Below are positions 25,169 through 28,213 of a DNA stretch of 28,213 bases, one piece after another; the first letter of the stretch is position 1; every line of letters starts with the position of its first letter. The stretch spans positions 1 through 28,213 of the forward strand of contig CAZPHU010000047.1 in assembly GCA_964586285.1 (NCBI GenBank). The letters run 5' to 3'. The notes under the pieces are model-generated. The model did no database searches, was not told the origin of the DNA, and was given only the letters and a program-made list of their open reading frames with translations. The translations under genes and the position numbers were made by a program. This stretch comes from CAZPHU01 sp964586285. GTDB lineage: Bacteria > Fibrobacterota > Chitinivibrionia > Chitinivibrionales > CAYFVL01.

Positions 25169-26038
25169 ATGATCCTGGTTAATATGGTAAAAGCTCACGC
25201 CTACTTCAAGATTATTCGGCCCGGCAACGCATTTATGACAGCAGTTGCTGTATTTCTTGGTTGGTGGCTGACTGAATCTCCAATCACCGCAAGTGAATTA
25301 TTACTTTCAATGATCGCGGCCATATGCTCATTAAGTTACGGCAATGTTATTAACGATATTGCGGATATTAATACCGATCGTATCAATCATCCGGGCAGAC
25401 CGCTTCCAAGCGGAGCGATTTCCAGCAGAGAAGCAAAAATTTTCGCCTTTATTCTCTCGGCGCTCGGATTAGCCGCGGGCTTTACCGTATCACTGACTTA
25501 CGGTTTTGCGACCGCCGTTCCCCAAATCCTGCTGTCCTTTTACGCCTGGAAACTTAAATCGACTCCTTTGGCCGGCAACCTGCTTGTCAGCATCCTGGTT
25601 GCATACGCCCTTATTTACGGCGGATTGGCTTCCCAAAACATCGGCAGGCTTTGGGGAGGAGCTGTTTTGGCGTTTCTGGTAAACATGTGCAGAGAAATAA
25701 TCAAAGACCTTCAGGACCTCCGAGGAGACAAGGACACCGGGATCCATACTACAGCAGCTCTCCCCGACTATCTGATTGACACATTTATCATAATAATCTC
25801 GGTTCTGTATATTTTTGCTGTATGGTTACCGTTTTTCTCAGGCTTTGGGACAGTATACCTGATTATTGCCTTGTCCACAACAATTCCGATACACTCCTGG
25901 TGGTTAACCCTTTTCTTCTCCAAGAACAGGGCAAGTAAATTCGGCCGGATATCCGCCCTGATCAAAATTGAGCTTTTAGCCGGTTTATTTGCCCTGACGC
26001 TAGACCATTTTCTACAGGGAAACTCACCTATCAGCTGA
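25169..26038 (+). CDS. UbiA-family prenyltransferase, DGGGP-synthase-like
   Basis: 289 aa, integral membrane, with about eight or nine helices. The first prenyl-diphosphate/Mg site is NDIADINTDRINHPGRPLPSG (62-82, an NDxxDxxxD motif). The second is DLQDLRGDKDTG (180-191, DxxDxxxD). The NHPGRPLPSG continuation is characteristic of the branch containing archaeal digeranylgeranylglyceryl phosphate synthase and some chlorophyll or homogentisate prenyltransferases, rather than UbiA/MenA proper. It therefore probably attaches an isoprenoid to a lipid or quinone acceptor; the acceptor is not known. No strong ribosome site precedes the ATG at 25169, and the ATG at 25184 is an alternative that still keeps the first helix. 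It is divergent from lspA. No quinone-pathway or GGGP synthase gene is nearby. Confidence 0.88.
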   Translation: MILVNMVKAHAYFKIIRPGNAFMTAVAVFLGWWLTESPITASELLLSMIAAICSLSYGNVINDIADINTDRINHPGRPLPSGAISSREAKIFAFILSALGLAAGFTVSLTYGFATAVPQILLSFYAWKLKSTPLAGNLLVSILVAYALIYGGLASQNIGRLWGGAVLAFLVNMCREIIKDLQDLRGDKDTGIHTTAALPDYLIDTFIIIISVLYIFAVWLPFFSGFGTVYLIIALSTTIPIHSWWLTLFFSKNRASKFGRISALIKIELLAGLFALTLDHFLQGNSPIS

Positions 26039-26180
26039 TCGGCAACCCGAATCTTTACTGCCAAAGAGGTCTATTTTCTGTAAACCCCAATTTTTGCCGG
26101 TTCACAAAATTTTCGTTTCATGCAAAGCGAGCATAAAACCACACGCGGCTCCTTCTAGGCCACTCGGAAACCATACCCCT

Positions 26181-26210
26181 AAAAAAAGACACCCCCTAAA
26201 AGAGGGTGCC
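26181..26210 (-). terminator. Rho-independent terminator of rpsA
   Basis: On the minus strand GGCACCCTC, the loop TTTTA and GGGGGTGTC form a 9-base-pair stem with two G-T wobbles, followed by seven Ts. It lies 32 bases past the rpsA stop. On the plus strand the same hairpin is followed by TTTT, so it may also stop transcripts from the prenyltransferase gene ending at 26038. Confidence 0.88.
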
Positions 26211-26242
26211 TTTTACATTTGCCGTTTCTGCTTATAAGCAAT

Positions 26243-28057
26243 TTATTCTTCCGGTTGCTCACCAGCCTGCGGCTCGTTCTCCGAAGCCTGAGCCTGGGAA
26301 GGTTGCTCCTCAGACTTTTCTTCCGCGCTCTCCTGCTCAGAAGCTTCTTTGGGTTTGACCGGATGATCGGCGACGTATTTCTCCCACTCGGCTGCTTTGT
26401 CTTTGAAGTAGTCCGCGATGCTGAGAACGATCTTTCTACCTTCCAGATCAAACTCGATAACCGTCGCAGGAACCTTATCTCCAACCGCATAAATGTAGGA
26501 GGGATGTTTGGTTTCCTGCCCAAGCTGGTTCAACGGAATAAATCCTTCCACCTCATCGGTCAGATTCACTATGAGTCCCCGATCCAGAATACGTGCTACT
26601 TCAGCTTCTACCTCGGTTCCAACACCGTACTGTGTCGCAAGTTCGCCCCAGGGATCTTCAGAAAGCTGTTTCAGCCCCAGGCTTATGCGGCGTTTTTCCT
26701 CATCGATATCAAGAACCTTAACCTCGACGGTATCGCCCTTCTTCAGTATGTCGCTGGGATGGTTGATCTTGCGAGTCCAGGACATGTCTGAAATATGAAT
26801 AAGCCCGTCCACGCCTTCCTTGAGTTCAATGAACGCACCGAAAGCGGCAATATTGCGTACTTTTCCGGAAATGATCGTACCGATAGGAAATTCACTCGCT
26901 ATGTTTTCCCACGGATCCGGCTCAAGCTGTTTAAACCCAAGTGAAATCTTCTGACTGTCTTTATCCACCTTCAGCACAACCGCTTCGACAATGTCGCCTA
27001 TGCCCACGATTTTGGACGGATGCTTGATATGCTGAGTCCATGACATCTCCGAAATATGGATCAGACCTTCGATACCCTTTTCCAGCTCCATAAAGGCACC
27101 GTAATCGGTGATGGAAACGATCTTTCCGCGAACTCGTGCACCCTCGGGGTATTTCTCCTCGATTCCTTTCCAGGGATGCTCGGTAAGCTGTTTAAGACCA
27201 AGTGATATGCGTTCCTTGTTTTCGTTGAAATCAAGAACCTTGACCTGAAGCTTTTCACCCAAAGCGACAATTTCAGACGGATGATTAACACGTCCCCAGG
27301 ACATATCGGTGATATGCAGCAGGCCGTCCACACCTCCAAGATCGATAAACGCACCGAAATCGGTAATGTTCTTGACCGTACCTTCACGAACCTGACCCTT
27401 TTCAAGTTCCTTAAGTATCTGCTCACGCATGTGCAGGCGCTGCTCTTCGAGTATAACCCTGCGGGATACCACTATATTACGACGGGTCTTGTTTACCTTA
27501 ATAACCCTGAATTCATACACATCACCGATAATAGCATCCATATCGGGTACCTGACGAAGGTCGATCTGTGAGCCGGGTAAAAAGGCATCGACACCAAACA
27601 GATCAACCACAACACCACCTTTGATGCGGCGAAGCAACCTGCCCTTTACGGTCTTCTGATCCTCGTAGGCCTGATAGATTTCATCCCATACACGCAGAAA
27701 ATCGGCGCGTGATTTAGATAAGATCACCTGACCTTCACTATCCTCAACTTGCTCGAGAAAAACCTCAACTTCATCACCTTCCTTGAACTCTTCGATGTTT
27801 TTAAATTGGGTGACAGGTATCACACCTTCAGATTTAAAATTGACATCGACAAATACTTCCTTATCGGTGATTTTCAGGATACGGCCTTTAACGATTTGAC
27901 CTTCTTCAATCCCTTCCAGTGATTCCTCGTATGCTTCAAGCATACCCTCGACCTCACCCGGGCGATAGTAACTTTCTTCGAATTCACTTAAATCTACGGG
28001 ATTTCCCGCCGCATCGGTACCGACTTTTTTATTGTCGTCTACGGTAGCATCTGCCAT
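26243..28057 (-). CDS. rpsA: 30S ribosomal protein S1
   Basis: S1 binds mRNA leaders and feeds them to the 30S subunit. The 604-residue product has six S1 (OB-fold) domains at about residues 50-118, 135-203, 221-288, 305-373, 391-459 and 476-544. Domains 3-5 carry the canonical ITDFGAFIDLGGVDGLLHITDMSW, ITDYGAFMELEKGIEGLIHISEMSW and IAAFGAFIELKEGVDGLIHISDMSW cores. Domains 1, 2 and 6 are more divergent, as usual. The tail from about residue 560 is Glu/Gln/Ser-rich. The ATG at 28057 has AGGAG with 5-base spacing. Six domains match the Gram-negative form (E. coli S1 is 557 aa). A long acidic N-terminal extension (about 45 residues before domain 1) and the acidic tail account for the extra length. 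The gene is monocistronic and ends at the terminator at 26181-26210. Confidence 0.97.
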   Translation of the reverse strand: MADATVDDNKKVGTDAAGNPVDLSEFEESYYRPGEVEGMLEAYEESLEGIEEGQIVKGRILKITDKEVFVDVNFKSEGVIPVTQFKNIEEFKEGDEVEVFLEQVEDSEGQVILSKSRADFLRVWDEIYQAYEDQKTVKGRLLRRIKGGVVVDLFGVDAFLPGSQIDLRQVPDMDAIIGDVYEFRVIKVNKTRRNIVVSRRVILEEQRLHMREQILKELEKGQVREGTVKNITDFGAFIDLGGVDGLLHITDMSWGRVNHPSEIVALGEKLQVKVLDFNENKERISLGLKQLTEHPWKGIEEKYPEGARVRGKIVSITDYGAFMELEKGIEGLIHISEMSWTQHIKHPSKIVGIGDIVEAVVLKVDKDSQKISLGFKQLEPDPWENIASEFPIGTIISGKVRNIAAFGAFIELKEGVDGLIHISDMSWTRKINHPSDILKKGDTVEVKVLDIDEEKRRISLGLKQLSEDPWGELATQYGVGTEVEAEVARILDRGLIVNLTDEVEGFIPLNQLGQETKHPSYIYAVGDKVPATVIEFDLEGRKIVLSIADYFKDKAAEWEKYVADHPVKPKEASEQESAEEKSEEQPSQAQASENEPQAGEQPEE

Positions 28058-28126
28058 GGATACTCCTAAACATTTGTTGAGGGTTAAAGGTTTTTATTTA
28101 TAAATTTAATCATTTATCGGATCATC

Positions 28127-28192
28127 CTGGTTCAACGAAACAAATCCACATGATATCGCCCTGTCGCATATATATGCAATCTGCTGAACCAG
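28127..28192. repeat. Nested dyad symmetry upstream of rpsA
   Basis: CTGGTTCA (28127-28134) and TGAACCAG (28185-28192) are perfect inverted repeats. Between them is a perfect 12-base palindrome, GCATATATATGC (28166-28177), offset from the exact centre. The whole lies 70-135 bases before the rpsA start. It could be an operator, a leader hairpin or part of the promoter: on the minus strand TTAACT and TATATA are spaced 18 bases here. No function can be assigned. Confidence 0.4.
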
Positions 28193-28213
28193 AGTTAAAT
28201 TAGTCGTATCGAT

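Overview
The window looks like chromosomal DNA of a Gram-negative, motile bacterium of the FCB group. My best guess is Fibrobacterota/Chitinivibrionia, by gestalt rather than by a marker tree. The signs are: a six-domain ribosomal protein S1; a PilT/PilC type IV pilus pair; a FlgM-like anti-sigma factor; very large secreted TPR proteins; chitobiase-C-terminal-like repeats fused to PKD and formylglycine-enzyme (FGE) folds; a eukaryote-type UDP-glucose pyrophosphorylase; and a UbiA enzyme of the archaeal DGGGP-synthase style. GC content is moderate. I see no tRNA, rRNA, transposase, phage gene or CRISPR array, so this is ordinary chromosome with several lineage-specific envelope genes.

Layout. 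Bases 1-443 hold a possible small ORF ahead of UTP-glucose-1-phosphate uridylyltransferase (+), which ends two bases from a convergent exported ankyrin-repeat protein (-). A SPOR-domain envelope protein (-) is divergent from a membrane-anchored protein of unknown function (+) that seems to use an ATT start. pilT and pilC follow, then a flgM-like gene with its own promoter and terminator, then aspartate kinase. From 9.4 to 22.7 kb everything is on the minus strand. In transcription order it runs: NHL beta-propeller protein, polyprenol/diacylglycerol kinase-like membrane protein, and a tightly overlapping three-gene operon. That operon encodes an exported TPR protein with a TolB-like head (704 aa), a repeat-PKD-FGE fusion (1016 aa) and a giant TPR/beta-sandwich/coiled-coil protein (1911 aa). 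From 22.7 kb come two small plus-strand genes, then lspA-rluD (-), a UbiA prenyltransferase (+) and rpsA (-) with a strong terminator.

The most interesting element is the three-gene operon at 9.4-20.3 kb. All three products have signal peptides, their reading frames overlap by 4 bases (GTGA and ATGA), and together they are more than 3,600 residues of protein-protein and surface-type modules. I infer an envelope-spanning or cell-surface complex, for example in secretion, adhesion or motility. Its nature is not shown by the sequence. Secondary items are the ATT-initiated gene, the DGGGP-synthase-like UbiA, and the nested dyad symmetry upstream of rpsA.
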